In this document: one piece after another, positions 16,934 to 25,566 of the stretch
How positions within the stretch are numbered: the first letter of the stretch is position 1
Layout of the letters: the number at the start of each line of letters is the position of its first letter
Translations under genes and position numbers: made by a program
Notes under the pieces: model-generated
The model's database searches: none
Told to the model about the DNA's origin: nothing
Seen by the model: the letters and a program-made list of their open reading frames with translations, nothing else
Origin: Paenalicyclobacillus ferrooxydans
GTDB taxonomy: Bacteria > Bacillota > Bacilli > Alicyclobacillales > Alicyclobacillaceae
Direction: 5' to 3'
NCBI RefSeq assembly: GCF_001399675.1
Contig: NZ_LJCO01000017.1
Span: 1 to 64,000, forward strand
DNA length: 64,000 nucleotides

Positions 16934-17473
16934 TCAACCCTTCTGGTTGGCCAGCCAGGCGACAACCTGTTGTACTTGGCTGCTGCTGGAGAGACTGCCA
17001 TTTGGGGGCATCGCACCACGGCCTTGGGTTACGAATGCTTGGATTTGCGCTTGGCTCCAATATTTTCCGATCGCGTAAATCGGAGGTCCAAAGCCGCCTT
17101 CCGCAGACTGTCCGTGACACCCGCTGCACGTTGATTCGAAAATCTGGTATCCCGGCATCGTGGTATCTACCAAGTGAATCTGGGATGCTGGGATTTTTGG
17201 CAGGTTTACCAGTTGCGCTGGTGCCGATGCCGATCCGCTTCCGGATGTACTCGCCGTGGATCCCGACGAATTACCAGATGTGCTGCTCTGGCCGCTGCCA
17301 TTTGTGGAGCCAGAGGAAGCTGAAGCAACCACCGATGATTGAATAGGAGGGTTCTTTGCGAGTTGGCGGTGTGTGCTGCCATTTGGCAAGCCAATGTAGC
17401 CGACGACCCAGATAAAAATGCCGGCGAGCGCGCCAAGTAGAACGACAAACACGCCTAAAGGGGATAATTTCAT
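16934..17473 (-). CDS. Membrane-anchored c-type cytochrome
   Basis: The 179-residue product has one N-terminal membrane helix (LGVFVVLLGALAGIFIWVVGYIGL), a ~55-residue Ser/Gly/Thr-rich flexible linker, and a C-terminal class I cytochrome c domain with the haem-binding CSGCH motif and the axial Met in GAMPPNG. This is the layout of Bacillus c550-type cytochromes, which shuttle electrons at the outer membrane face to terminal oxidases. The ATG at 17473 is fixed by AAGGAG 9 nt upstream. Confidence 0.9.
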   Translation of the reverse strand: MKLSPLGVFVVLLGALAGIFIWVVGYIGLPNGSTHRQLAKNPPIQSSVVASASSGSTNGSGQSSTSGNSSGSTASTSGSGSASAPAQLVNLPKIPASQIHLVDTTMPGYQIFESTCSGCHGQSAEGGFGPPIYAIGKYWSQAQIQAFVTQGRGAMPPNGSLSSSSQVQQVVAWLANQKG

Positions 17474-17679
17474 GAGTCCAAACTCCTTTCCACACAGGGT
17501 GGGCACACAGCAATCTTTGCTGTGTCAGGATGAGCCATAAGCGGCTCTGATAAAAGCAGTCTCCCATATCATAGCAAGCCCATAAACACGCGACAAGCCT
17601 GATACAAACGTGAAATCGACAGTTTGTTGGCGGTTTTGAACGGTGTATTCTGACTGGAAGTTTTTTTATTCAAATCCTA

Positions 17680-17708
17680 TTGACGAACCCCCTCCGGCTC
17701 GACATAGT
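17680..17708 (+). promoter_or_regulatory. Candidate sigma-A promoter for the crcB locus
   Basis: TTGACG (17680-17685) and CATAGT (17703-17708) are 17 bases apart, 92 bases upstream of the 53-aa gene. The region between has two small hairpins (CTGTG/CACAG and CGCCC/GGGCG), so the leader is structured. It is the only good promoter seen before the crcB genes. Confidence 0.5.
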
Positions 17709-17799
17709 CTGTGCAGTTTTACACAGGCAGTTGTACCCGCCCTCTCTTTGGGCGTCTGCATACCATGAGGATATATATTCTCGACGGAGGAGGTTCATT

Positions 17800-17961
17800 A
17801 TGGTTACGCAACGCAGACTTGCAGTGTTGAAAACCAAACGCAGGCGTATTGTTATTGATTTGACGCCACGGTATTGGGCACTCGGAGTGGCTGTCGGCAG
17901 ACCAAATGTACATGTACAGTTCGGCCCCTTAGGATTCGGATTTCAAAAAAAGCTCTGTTAG
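17800..17961 (+). CDS. 53-residue basic protein, unknown
   Basis: A short gene with a very good ribosome site (GGAGGAGG, 7 nt before ATG). The N-terminal half is strongly basic (QRRLAVLKTKRRRIV) and the rest is hydrophobic/aromatic (ALGVAVGRPNVHVQFGPLGFGF). No family is recognised. It lies directly before the crcB leader, so it may be a fluoride-locus accessory protein, a leader peptide or unrelated. Confidence 0.55.
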   Translation: MVTQRRLAVLKTKRRRIVIDLTPRYWALGVAVGRPNVHVQFGPLGFGFQKKLC

Positions 17962-18029
17962 GCGTTGTATGTTTCAGGTGGCATATCCACATGATAAAAA
18001 GAATAGAGAACATCGACTCAAAGCAGAAT

Positions 18030-18075
18030 CCTACGGCGCTTTTGGACTCTCCAAAAGGTAACGCCGTAGGTTTTT
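18030..18075 (+). terminator. Intrinsic terminator inside the crcB leader
   Basis: CCTACGGCG (18030-18038) pairs with CGCCGTAGG (18062-18070), with an inner CTTTTGG/CCAAAAG stem, followed by TTTTT. Only 23 bases separate the T run from the crcB ATG, so no promoter fits after it: transcription must read through this terminator to express crcB. This is the layout of a conditional (attenuated) leader, as in fluoride riboswitches, but the upstream bases do not match the fluoride aptamer consensus that I know. Confidence 0.85.
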
Positions 18076-18098
18076 CACTTTTGGGAGGAGTCTGATAC

Positions 18099-18494
18099 AT
18101 GGCCGATCTCGCCATTATGGTTGGTGGGGCAATTGGCGGGATGCTCCGTCTATTCCTTGAAATCATCATGCCGCGCCCCTATCAATTTCCTTTACCCACG
18201 CTGACCATTAACTTCGTTGGTACCTTTGTGCTTTCGTTTTTTTATCAATTTGCAGACGAACACGGCCTGCCTTCGTACCTTCGGGCTGGGTTCGGGACGG
18301 GCGTCATAGGGGCTTTCACCACATTTTCAACCTTTTGTTTGGAAACGACTGACCTCGTCTACATCCATCCGCTGCTTGCTGTGGTCTACGGGCTGCTGAG
18401 TTTGTCAGGCGGCGTGACGCTTGCGTTTGCCGGGAAATCCATCGCAGCCTCATTGATTGCATGGACTACTCCCGAAGGTCGTCGGACTCCATGA
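18099..18494 (+). CDS. crcB: Fluoride ion channel subunit CrcB/Fluc (first copy)
   Basis: The 131-residue protein has four membrane helices and the Fluc signature: GGAIGGMLRL at the start, TLTINFVGTFVLSFFY in the second helix and GTGVIGAFTTFSTFCLE with the Phe/Thr/Ser fluoride-path residues. Fluc channels are dimers that let toxic F- leave the cytoplasm. The gene overlaps the second crcB by the ATGA arrangement, suggesting that the two products form a heterodimer (known in Bacilli). Confidence 0.93.
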   Translation: MADLAIMVGGAIGGMLRLFLEIIMPRPYQFPLPTLTINFVGTFVLSFFYQFADEHGLPSYLRAGFGTGVIGAFTTFSTFCLETTDLVYIHPLLAVVYGLLSLSGGVTLAFAGKSIAASLIAWTTPEGRRTP

Positions 18495-18856
18495 CCGGCG
18501 TTACACTTTTTTTCGTCGGACTTGGAGCCGCAGTTGGGTCCATCATGCGATATCGAGTCGGAAGGTTTGTCATGCAACGGGTCGGAGCAAGTGAATTTCC
18601 ATGGGGTACATTCGTTGTCAATGTCATCGGGACCTTACTGCTCGGCGTATTTTATCAAGAGCTGGATGTGCACCACTCGGCACCGGACTGGTGGGTGCTG
18701 CTTGGGACCGGGTTTTGTGGGGCGTTTACGACATTTTCAACCATGTCCGTCGAAGCCCTTCAGTTAGTTCAAACGCGCCCTGTCCGTGGAGTGGTCTACA
18801 TTGTCGGTTCGTTTTCAAGTGGACTTCTGCTCTCTTGGATGGCACAGTGGGTATAA
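18491..18856 (+). CDS. crcB: Fluoride ion channel subunit CrcB/Fluc (second copy)
   Basis: The 121-residue protein has the same four-helix plan: GLGAAVGSIMRYRVGR, WGTFVVNVIGTLLLGVFY and GTGFCGAFTTFSTMSVE. The ATG at 18491 overlaps the stop of the first copy; a further in-frame ATG at 18461 would add 10 residues. Pairing with the first copy probably creates the functional fluoride channel. Confidence 0.93.
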   Translation: MTGVTLFFVGLGAAVGSIMRYRVGRFVMQRVGASEFPWGTFVVNVIGTLLLGVFYQELDVHHSAPDWWVLLGTGFCGAFTTFSTMSVEALQLVQTRPVRGVVYIVGSFSSGLLLSWMAQWV

Positions 18857-18878
18857 AGACTGATAATTTCTTCAGGGG

Positions 18879-19577
18879 GTGAGCAAAACGGAGCACCTGA
18901 AGTATCTCGAGATTCGAATGTACGAAGGTGAGCGCAAGGGATGGTTCGGCCCGCCGCGTTATCAACGCCTCGTCGAGCAACTGTGGGAAAAGGGCATCAG
19001 CGGTGTCACTGTAACCCGGGCAGAACAAGGGTTTGATCGGCGTGGAAAGATTCAGGATATCCATTCTGAGTATCTGTCGGACAATCTGCCTGTGACCTTA
19101 GAGTGCGTTGCCACTGCGAATGAGATGGACCAGGTTATCGCACTCGTCAGGGAGATCGTCACACAAAACCTGCAGGCGTGGACAACGGATCATGTCATGG
19201 ATGCGAAAACGCTGAACAGAGAACAAACAGGAGTAACTTCTGAAGGGACGGTCGATCCGGTGGCGGACAGCGGACTTGTGAAGGTGTATATGAAGGAATC
19301 GGATATGGTCGGTGGTGAGCCCCTGCACCAAGTCTTACTCGAAAAGCTCTCCGAACTCGGCGTTCCTTGGGTCAACGTGTATTCAGCATTAGAAGGGTTC
19401 GGCAAAGAACAGGTTCTCCGACGCACCCATAATTTTTCCATGACCAATAAAGCGCCTATCGTGCTTGAGGCGGTTTTAACGAGGGACATTGACACCGCAA
19501 ACGTACTTGCCGCTCTGCAACCCTATTTTCAGAAGGCAGCAGGCCCGGCGGTCTTTATACCTGGGCAGTCGGTATGA
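18879..19577 (+). CDS. Tandem DUF190 (PII-like) protein
   Basis: The 232-residue protein holds two DUF190 domains: the first around residues 8-100 (LEIRMYEGERKGWFGPPRYQRLVEQLWEKGISGVTVTRAEQGF) and the second around 130-225 (VKVYMKESDMVGGEPLHQVLLEKLSELGVPWVNVYSALEGFG). DUF190 proteins have a PII-like fold and often sit beside crcB, as here, suggesting a regulatory partner for fluoride export. The usual protein has one domain; two fused ones may mimic a dimer. The GTG start has AGGGG right next to it, so the exact start is uncertain. Confidence 0.82.
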   Translation: MSKTEHLKYLEIRMYEGERKGWFGPPRYQRLVEQLWEKGISGVTVTRAEQGFDRRGKIQDIHSEYLSDNLPVTLECVATANEMDQVIALVREIVTQNLQAWTTDHVMDAKTLNREQTGVTSEGTVDPVADSGLVKVYMKESDMVGGEPLHQVLLEKLSELGVPWVNVYSALEGFGKEQVLRRTHNFSMTNKAPIVLEAVLTRDIDTANVLAALQPYFQKAAGPAVFIPGQSV

Positions 19578-19654
19578 GCACAGGATGGTTTCTGAAAAAG
19601 GTCGTCTCCTGCTATCATAGGACTAACTGATATTTTGACAGGAGGAACGCGCCT

Positions 19655-21349
19655 GTGTGGATGATTGTGGGTGCAAACGGCTATCGGTTGCAAGATTATC
19701 ATAGAGCACTGCAAAGCGGGTCCACGAGCTCGGTACAAAGCGGGTTGGACCCACAGGGCCGAACCGGGTTTGATAGATTCAACGCTCTTGCTATTGACAA
19801 CGGCAAAATTGTTGCTGTTGGGGACGCGGCAGACCTGAGACTGCAACTCGGTGCCATGGCAGACCGTATTGTGGATGTCGAGGGGGCGACGGTCATCCCC
19901 GGCCTCATTGACAGTCATCTGCATGTGGCAGCCCTTGGCGAGCATACGGCAGAACTTGACCTGACAGGCGTTGCTTCGCGGGATGAACTGCTCGCCAGAG
20001 TGAGGGATTTCTCCTCCCGTACACCTGTGGACAGCTGGGTCATCGGTGGAGGATGGGATGACAACCGCTTTGCGGTTAAAGGACTGCCGACCCTGGCAGA
20101 ACTCGATGAGGCAGCTGGCGGGCGACCGCTGTTACTGACCCGTGTCTGTCACCACGCATACCTGGTCAATCAGGCTGCGCTGCGAGCGGCGCAGTTGACG
20201 CTTGAGTCACCGGATCCGGATGATGGTTATTACGGACGCGATGACGACGGGCGTCTGAACGGGCAGGTATTCGAAAATGCCTCTCGTCCCATCCTGAAAG
20301 CACCCCCGGAGAAATCGAGAGACGCCTGGAAGAGGCTCGTTCGCGTCGGGATGGAGACCGCTTTGAAACAAGGCATTACGGGCGTGCACACAGACGATGT
20401 GCGCAGCCTCGGCAGTTTTGATGCGGTGGCAAGCGTCTACCACACCTTGATTCATGATGAGGGGATTCGACTTCGCGTTCATGAATTGGTGAACTGGGCC
20501 AGCATGGATGAGGCGTTAGCAGTCCTCAGTCAGTATCCATTTGAAGACGAGTGGTTCACCCGCGGGGCTGCGAAATTGTTCTCGGACGGCGCACTGGGGA
20601 GCCGAACTGCCTGGTTTTCTGAACCGTACAGCGATCAGTCTGGGTGGTCGGGCAGTGCGATGTATGCACCACAGGAACTCATGGAGCGCGTTCGAGCAGC
20701 GCATGAAAAGGGCTTCGGTGCCGCCGTTCACGCGATTGGGGACGCTGCGGTAGACCTGACCTTGCGGGCAATGGCGGCAGCACCGCGGGTGGCACAGCGA
20801 GATCGGTTGATTCACGCAGAAGTGATTCGCCCGGACTTAATCCCTGTCATGCAGGCGTTCGGAGACCGTCTCGCTGTCGACGTCCAACCTCGGTTCACAG
20901 TCAGTGACTTCCCTTGGTTAGCGGACAGGGTAGGTCCTCACCGTGTGGACTTTGCCTGTGCCTGGCGGATGATGCAAGAGGCAGGTATTCACATCGCCGG
21001 AGGGTCGGATGCCCCCATTGAGCCGGTTGCTCCTTTACTTGGAATCCACGCGGCACACACGAGAAGGCGCCCTTTTTCAGATGGGCCCGTCTACGGAGCG
21101 AAGGAGTGCCTCAGTGCCAGAGACGCCGTCATGCTGTTTACGAGCAAGGCAGCCTATGCAGCAGGACAGGAAGGGCAGTATGGCACCATTGAGGTGTCGC
21201 GGCCTGCAGACTTGACCATTCTCAGTCAGGACATTGTGAACCCCGCTCACCCGGACGATATGCTGAAGGCTGAGGTGCTCTACACTGTGGTTGGCGGCGA
21301 GATCGCCTACGCTCACCCGGGCGGCATCGCGAAAGAGAGTGTCGGATGA
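19655..21349 (+). CDS. Amidohydrolase family 3 (YtcJ-like)
   Basis: The 564-residue metal-dependent hydrolase has the N-terminal VIPGLIDSHLHVAALG motif with the HxH metal ligands, WVIGGGWDDNRF, an HAIGDAAVDL motif with another His, HAEVIRPD, and the C-terminal GGSDAPIEPVAP with the catalytic Asp. YtcJ-like members hydrolyse N-substituted amides or formamides; the substrate cannot be predicted. GTG at 19655 follows GGAGG by 9 nt. It overlaps thiL by 4 bases (ATGA), so it is part of that operon here. Confidence 0.9.
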   Translation: MWMIVGANGYRLQDYHRALQSGSTSSVQSGLDPQGRTGFDRFNALAIDNGKIVAVGDAADLRLQLGAMADRIVDVEGATVIPGLIDSHLHVAALGEHTAELDLTGVASRDELLARVRDFSSRTPVDSWVIGGGWDDNRFAVKGLPTLAELDEAAGGRPLLLTRVCHHAYLVNQAALRAAQLTLESPDPDDGYYGRDDDGRLNGQVFENASRPILKAPPEKSRDAWKRLVRVGMETALKQGITGVHTDDVRSLGSFDAVASVYHTLIHDEGIRLRVHELVNWASMDEALAVLSQYPFEDEWFTRGAAKLFSDGALGSRTAWFSEPYSDQSGWSGSAMYAPQELMERVRAAHEKGFGAAVHAIGDAAVDLTLRAMAAAPRVAQRDRLIHAEVIRPDLIPVMQAFGDRLAVDVQPRFTVSDFPWLADRVGPHRVDFACAWRMMQEAGIHIAGGSDAPIEPVAPLLGIHAAHTRRRPFSDGPVYGAKECLSARDAVMLFTSKAAYAAGQEGQYGTIEVSRPADLTILSQDIVNPAHPDDMLKAEVLYTVVGGEIAYAHPGGIAKESVG

Positions 21350-22338
21350 AACTCGATGAATTTGGACTCATTCGCAATTTAACATCCAGAGTTCCGACAA
21401 CGGGCCGTCACGTGGTTGTCGGCCCGACGGACGATGCCGCTGTGTTGTCGATAGAGCCTGGTGAACAGGTGCTGGTAAGTACCGACACGATGGTCGGCGG
21501 AGCGCACTTCTTGCCGGAGACGATGGCCCCCTTCGACATTGGGTACAAGGCAGTCGCCGCATCTATCAGCGACATCGCTGCGATGGGTGGAGAACCGCGG
21601 CAAGTCCTCGTGGCTCTCGGGATCCCGTCGGACCTTGAACCTGTGTTTCTCGAGGCGCTGTACGACGGAGTCTGTGACATCTGCAGCTATTTCGATTGCG
21701 CTGTGGTAGGCGGGGATGTCGTTCGTACGGACGGGCCATTGTTTGTCAACACCACTGTCCTCGGTGCAACATCACGTCCGCCGCTGCTCAGAAGCGGTGC
21801 CAAGCCGGGAGATGTGGTGTTTGTGACGGGGCAGATCGGATCGTCTGGAGCCGGACTCGACTTTTTGCTGCACCCGAAACTGCTCATCGACCCTGCTGAT
21901 GGTGCTGTTTTAAAAGAACGCCATCAGCGGCCGAAGCCCCAGGTGACGGCAGGGCAGATTTTAAGCCTCGAAGGGGCCTCAAGCTGCGACGACATCAGTG
22001 ACGGGCTGGCGAGTGAGCTGAACGAGATCGCCAGTGCGAGCGGCGTCCGACTGCGAATTGAGACGGCCCGGATTCCGGTGCACGTTGCTGCGCGGAATCT
22101 AGGCAGGCTCCAGGGGAAAGACCCGCTCGACTACGCCTGGTATGGCGGAGAAGATTATCAACTGGTCGGAACTGCCTCACCGTTTGCGTTTGCACGAATT
22201 TTGGCCCGTGCTGAGAGTATGCAGATACAGGTGACACAGATTGGCCGAGTGATGCAGGGAGACGGCGTTGTGGCAGAGTTTCCGGACGGAACGCTCGATG
22301 TCATCACAGCCAAAGGTTACAATCACTTTCCCGGATAA
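21346..22338 (+). CDS. thiL: Thiamine-monophosphate kinase
   Basis: Phosphorylates thiamine monophosphate to thiamine diphosphate. The 330-residue protein shows the PurM-like fold motifs: GPTDDAAVL with metal-binding Asp residues, STDTMVGGAHF, AVAASISDIAAMGGEP, VVGGDVVR, TGQIGSSGAGL, SSCDDISDGL and YGGEDYQLV. It begins the thiL-tsaE-tsaB-rimI-tsaD order known from B. subtilis. Confidence 0.96.
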   Translation: MKLDEFGLIRNLTSRVPTTGRHVVVGPTDDAAVLSIEPGEQVLVSTDTMVGGAHFLPETMAPFDIGYKAVAASISDIAAMGGEPRQVLVALGIPSDLEPVFLEALYDGVCDICSYFDCAVVGGDVVRTDGPLFVNTTVLGATSRPPLLRSGAKPGDVVFVTGQIGSSGAGLDFLLHPKLLIDPADGAVLKERHQRPKPQVTAGQILSLEGASSCDDISDGLASELNEIASASGVRLRIETARIPVHVAARNLGRLQGKDPLDYAWYGGEDYQLVGTASPFAFARILARAESMQIQVTQIGRVMQGDGVVAEFPDGTLDVITAKGYNHFPG

Positions 22339-22350
22339 GGAGGATGCCAG

Positions 22351-23001
22351 GTGGTCAATGAAATGGCCTTCACAACGCGATCAGCTGCTGAAACACAGCG
22401 CCTCGGCCGCCAACTCGGGGCTTTAATGAAGGCGGGGGACGTCATCTTTCTCACCGGCGATCTCGGTGCGGGCAAGACAACGTTCGCAAAAGGTGTCGCA
22501 CTCGGCTTGGGTATCCGGGAGGATGTGACGAGCCCGACGTTCACGCTTGTGACCGAATACGAAGGGCGAGTACCGCTTGCCCATATGGACCTGTACCGCC
22601 TGTTACCAGAGCAAGGAGCCACCGCGGCGAATGGGGACGGCACTGGAGACACGGGTGCGTCCGTCGATGGCACGGGTTCCGGCGGCAGTGTTGGCTCGGG
22701 GAGCAGTGTGGCCTCGGGCGGTGGCGTGGCCTCGGGGAGCAGTCTGGGCTCGGGCGGTGGCGTGGGCTCGAGCGGCGGCACAGATTTCGCGTCCATCGGG
22801 GTGGAGGATTATCTCTACGGAGACTACGCAGTGCTTGTCGAGTGGCCAGGCGACTTAGTGCATGAGGTGGACGATGCCTTGCACATTCACATTGTGCAGC
22901 AGCCCTTGCCTCGTATCGATGAGCGTGAATTTCAGTGCAAGGCAACCGGAGAACGCAGCTGGAAAAGACTCGATGAGTGGGTGAAGCAATGGCTGTTCTG
23001 A
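22351..23001 (+). CDS. tsaE: tRNA t6A biosynthesis ATPase TsaE with a Gly/Ser-rich insertion
   Basis: Works with TsaB and TsaD to form N6-threonylcarbamoyl-adenosine at tRNA position 37. Walker A is GDLGAGKT (36-43), switch region SPTFTLV (61-67) and HMDLYRL (78-84); the conserved IGVEDYL (149-155) and VEWP motif follow. Between them, residues ~86-147 are a Gly/Ser/Val/Ala-rich stretch from degenerate DNA repeats (22606-22792); in ordinary TsaE (about 150-160 residues) only a few residues join these parts. The GTG at 22351 is fixed by AAGGAGG. Overlaps tsaB by 13 bases. Confidence 0.93.
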   Translation: MVNEMAFTTRSAAETQRLGRQLGALMKAGDVIFLTGDLGAGKTTFAKGVALGLGIREDVTSPTFTLVTEYEGRVPLAHMDLYRLLPEQGATAANGDGTGDTGASVDGTGSGGSVGSGSSVASGGGVASGSSLGSGGGVGSSGGTDFASIGVEDYLYGDYAVLVEWPGDLVHEVDDALHIHIVQQPLPRIDEREFQCKATGERSWKRLDEWVKQWLF

Positions 23002-23756
23002 CGATGGATACCTCAACCCAGGCGCTTGCCGTTGGACTCGGAGACGGAGAACAGGTGCTGGTCTCTGCGGTATCGCTCATCCCACGCGCTCATTCCCGAT
23101 TGCTGCAACCCATGTTGCAGCAACTTCTCGAAAAGGCGGGTCTTACCGCACGCGACTTAACCGAGATTGCGGTTGGAGTTGGACCGGGATCGTACACGGG
23201 CGTACGTCTCGCTGTTGCTACGGTTAAGGCGATGGCATTGGCTCTCAACATCCCGGTCATCCCCATCCCGACACTTGCTGCTCTCGCCGAAGCTGCCTGT
23301 CCCGGGGAGACTCTCCAGTCAACCTATGTCATGCCGCTTGTCTACGCGCGTCGGGAACGGGCTTTTGGCGCCATTTATAAGAAAACTGGCGTACAATGGA
23401 CCTGTACCGACGAAGCTCAGGTTTTGCAGGTCGCAGATTGGATGGAGCGGCTTCACGAATACCGAGCGAATGTACCGGACTCATATTGTGTGGTTGTTCA
23501 TGACTTCAGCGGTCGATCCGATGCTGCCGCCGCCAAGTCCCTGGAAGATGGTCGGACTTTTGTGAACGCAGTGCTTCCGCTGGCTAGCGTGGCAGGAAAT
23601 CTCGGAGCTGCCATGCAACGTATCGCAACGCGGCAGGATTTTGGTTGCACACCGCGAAACGGGGAGGATATCCATGCGCTTGTTCCAGAGTATGCGTTAC
23701 GCGTGGAAGCTGAGGTCAAGCAAAGCGAGAGGGGAACGGTTGATGGTACCAGCTGA
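22989..23756 (+). CDS. tsaB: tRNA t6A biosynthesis protein TsaB
   Basis: Non-catalytic ASKHA-fold partner of TsaD. The 255-residue protein starts MAVLTMDTSTQALAVGLGDG and contains GVGPGSYTGVRLAVATVKAMALALNIPV, the family hallmark. The start ATG at 22989 lies inside the end of tsaE. The C-terminal end overlaps rimI by 14 bases. Confidence 0.94.
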   Translation: MAVLTMDTSTQALAVGLGDGEQVLVSAVSLIPRAHSRLLQPMLQQLLEKAGLTARDLTEIAVGVGPGSYTGVRLAVATVKAMALALNIPVIPIPTLAALAEAACPGETLQSTYVMPLVYARRERAFGAIYKKTGVQWTCTDEAQVLQVADWMERLHEYRANVPDSYCVVVHDFSGRSDAAAAKSLEDGRTFVNAVLPLASVAGNLGAAMQRIATRQDFGCTPRNGEDIHALVPEYALRVEAEVKQSERGTVDGTS

Positions 23757-24243
23757 GGCGTTCAACTTTGAGAACATGACCCTGCGACGGATGATGCTCC
23801 AGGACATTGATCAAGTCCTGCAAGTCGAACATCGTTGCTTTACTGCTCCTTGGTCACGGCAGGCCTTTGTCACAGAACTGGTTGACAATCGACTTGCACA
23901 CTACCTTGTCCTCGAATACGAACATCGCGTGGTCGGTTACGCCGGGGTATGGCTGGTTGTCGATGAAGGACATGTCACGAATGTCGCGGTTGATCCGGAT
24001 TTTCAAGGGCGTCATCTCGGCGAATTCCTAATGCGCACATTGATGGATTACTGCGCTTCACAGGGTCTGCAGCGGATCACGCTTGAGGTGCGCGTGACAA
24101 ATACGACTGCTCAGAACCTGTACACCAAACTGGGCTTTGTGGGCGTTGGGAAACGCCGCGGCTATTATACAGACAACAACGAGGATGCACTCATCATGTG
24201 GGCTGAACTCCCAGGGGAATGGGCATCATCAGAGATAGATTGA
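23743..24243 (+). CDS. rimI: Ribosomal-protein alanine N-acetyltransferase RimI-like
   Basis: GNAT-fold acetyltransferase of 166 residues. The acetyl-CoA loop is visible in VAVDPDFQGRHLGEFLM, preceded by HVTNVAV and followed by TLEVRVTNTTAQNLYTKLGFVGVGKRRGYY, the RimI signature. The ATG at 23743 is fixed by AGAGGGGA 7 nt upstream. The substrate in Bacilli is not firmly established. Confidence 0.92.
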   Translation: MVPAEAFNFENMTLRRMMLQDIDQVLQVEHRCFTAPWSRQAFVTELVDNRLAHYLVLEYEHRVVGYAGVWLVVDEGHVTNVAVDPDFQGRHLGEFLMRTLMDYCASQGLQRITLEVRVTNTTAQNLYTKLGFVGVGKRRGYYTDNNEDALIMWAELPGEWASSEID

Positions 24244-24345
24244 GCGGATTGCATGCCTGATGGTTCTGTTGGATGCCTATGTTGGGCCATGGAACGAAGA
24301 CTCAATCGAATAGACGAATATATCAAATTGGAGGAGACGACGGAA

Positions 24346-25380
24346 TTGCGGATCCTTGGTATAGAGACAAGCTGTGATGAGACAGCCGCTGCCGTTGTCG
24401 AGAACGGTCGCATTATACTCGGCCAAACGATTGCTTCACAGATCGATATTCATACAAAATTCGGCGGAGTCGTACCGGAGATGGCCTCACGAGTGCATGT
24501 TGAGACGATTACACAGGTGGTGGAACAGACACTTGTGGAGTCTGGCATCACGTGGTCAGACCTTGACGGGATAGCCGTGACGTGCGGGCCAGGTCTGCTT
24601 GGCGCCTTACTTGTTGGGGTGTCAGCCGCCAAAGGGTACGCGCTCGCGACGGGATTGCCTCTGATTCCCGTGCACCATATTGCTGGGCATGTTGCCGCAG
24701 CGCTGATCGACAACGCTGTAGATCTGCCGTTTTTGGCGCTGGTGGTATCTGGCGGCCATACTGAGATCTTGTCAGTGGACGAGCAGTTTGTGTTCACCAG
24801 GCTTGGCGGTACGAAGGACGACGCAGCGGGTGAGGCCTACGACAAAGTTGCCCGCATGGTTGGACTGGCGTATCCGGGCGGGCCAAAGGTAGATGAGATG
24901 GCTGCCAAGGGGAATCCGGTGGCTTTCAGTTTCCCGCGATCGTTGATAGACGAAGACAACTACGACTTCTCGTTCAGTGGATTAAAAACTTCTGTGTTAA
25001 ATGAGATCAATCAACGGCGCCAGAAGGGTGACGAGGTCCCTGTTGCCGACCTTTGTGCAAGCTTTCAACAAGCAGTGGTTGAAGTGTTGGTGGAAAAGGC
25101 GGCGCGAGCGATGAAACAAACCGGATCGAACCAACTTGTCGTCGCTGGAGGTGTAGCTGCCAATCAGGGGCTGCGCAAAGCCTTGCAAGAGCGCGCCAAA
25201 CAAGATAGTTTTAAGGTCCATTTTCCGCCGCTGTCTTTATGTACAGACAACGCAGCGATGATTGCTGCTGCGGGTACTAAGGCATTAGAGAGAGGACTTA
25301 CGCACGATTTGTCCCTCGACGCCTACGCGACACTTTCCCTCGCAGATTGGCAAGCTGGTCGTTTTCCCCGCCGTGCCTGA
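24346..25380 (+). CDS. tsaD: tRNA threonylcarbamoyltransferase TsaD
   Basis: Catalytic subunit of t6A synthesis. The 344-residue product starts MRILGIETSCDETAAAVV; metal ligands His111 and His115 lie in PVHHIAGH, with SGGHTEI, GEAYDKVARMVGLAYPGGP, FSFSGLKT, VAGGVAANQGLR and LCTDNAAM. The TTG start at 24346 is preferred because GGAGGAG is 9 nt upstream and the protein then begins as usual for the family; a longer frame from 24253 lacks a ribosome site. Confidence 0.96.
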   Translation: MRILGIETSCDETAAAVVENGRIILGQTIASQIDIHTKFGGVVPEMASRVHVETITQVVEQTLVESGITWSDLDGIAVTCGPGLLGALLVGVSAAKGYALATGLPLIPVHHIAGHVAAALIDNAVDLPFLALVVSGGHTEILSVDEQFVFTRLGGTKDDAAGEAYDKVARMVGLAYPGGPKVDEMAAKGNPVAFSFPRSLIDEDNYDFSFSGLKTSVLNEINQRRQKGDEVPVADLCASFQQAVVEVLVEKAARAMKQTGSNQLVVAGGVAANQGLRKALQERAKQDSFKVHFPPLSLCTDNAAMIAAAGTKALERGLTHDLSLDAYATLSLADWQAGRFPRRA

Positions 25381-25566
25381 TATAGGGAACCTACTTTTCT
25401 TACAAAATCCGTCAATCTCCATCAAAACTGTCACTTTCGTTTTTCTGTATGGTCGATATAATAGGTTCATAACCATAGCAGACCGATCTAGTTTATAATC
25501 TTTATAGATAGTTAAGGAAAGGGTCCCAATCCGGATCCGAATGATAATTTGGGAGGTATGACGGGC

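Noticed and set aside
17962-18029. Canonical fluoride riboswitch before crcB
   Set aside because: The core words of the aptamer were not found; only the terminator and gene context fit, so it is reported as an unidentified leader.
22541-23080. Arg/Pro/His-rich minus-strand frame opposite tsaE
   Set aside because: Shadow of the GC-rich Gly/Ser insertion; no start context.
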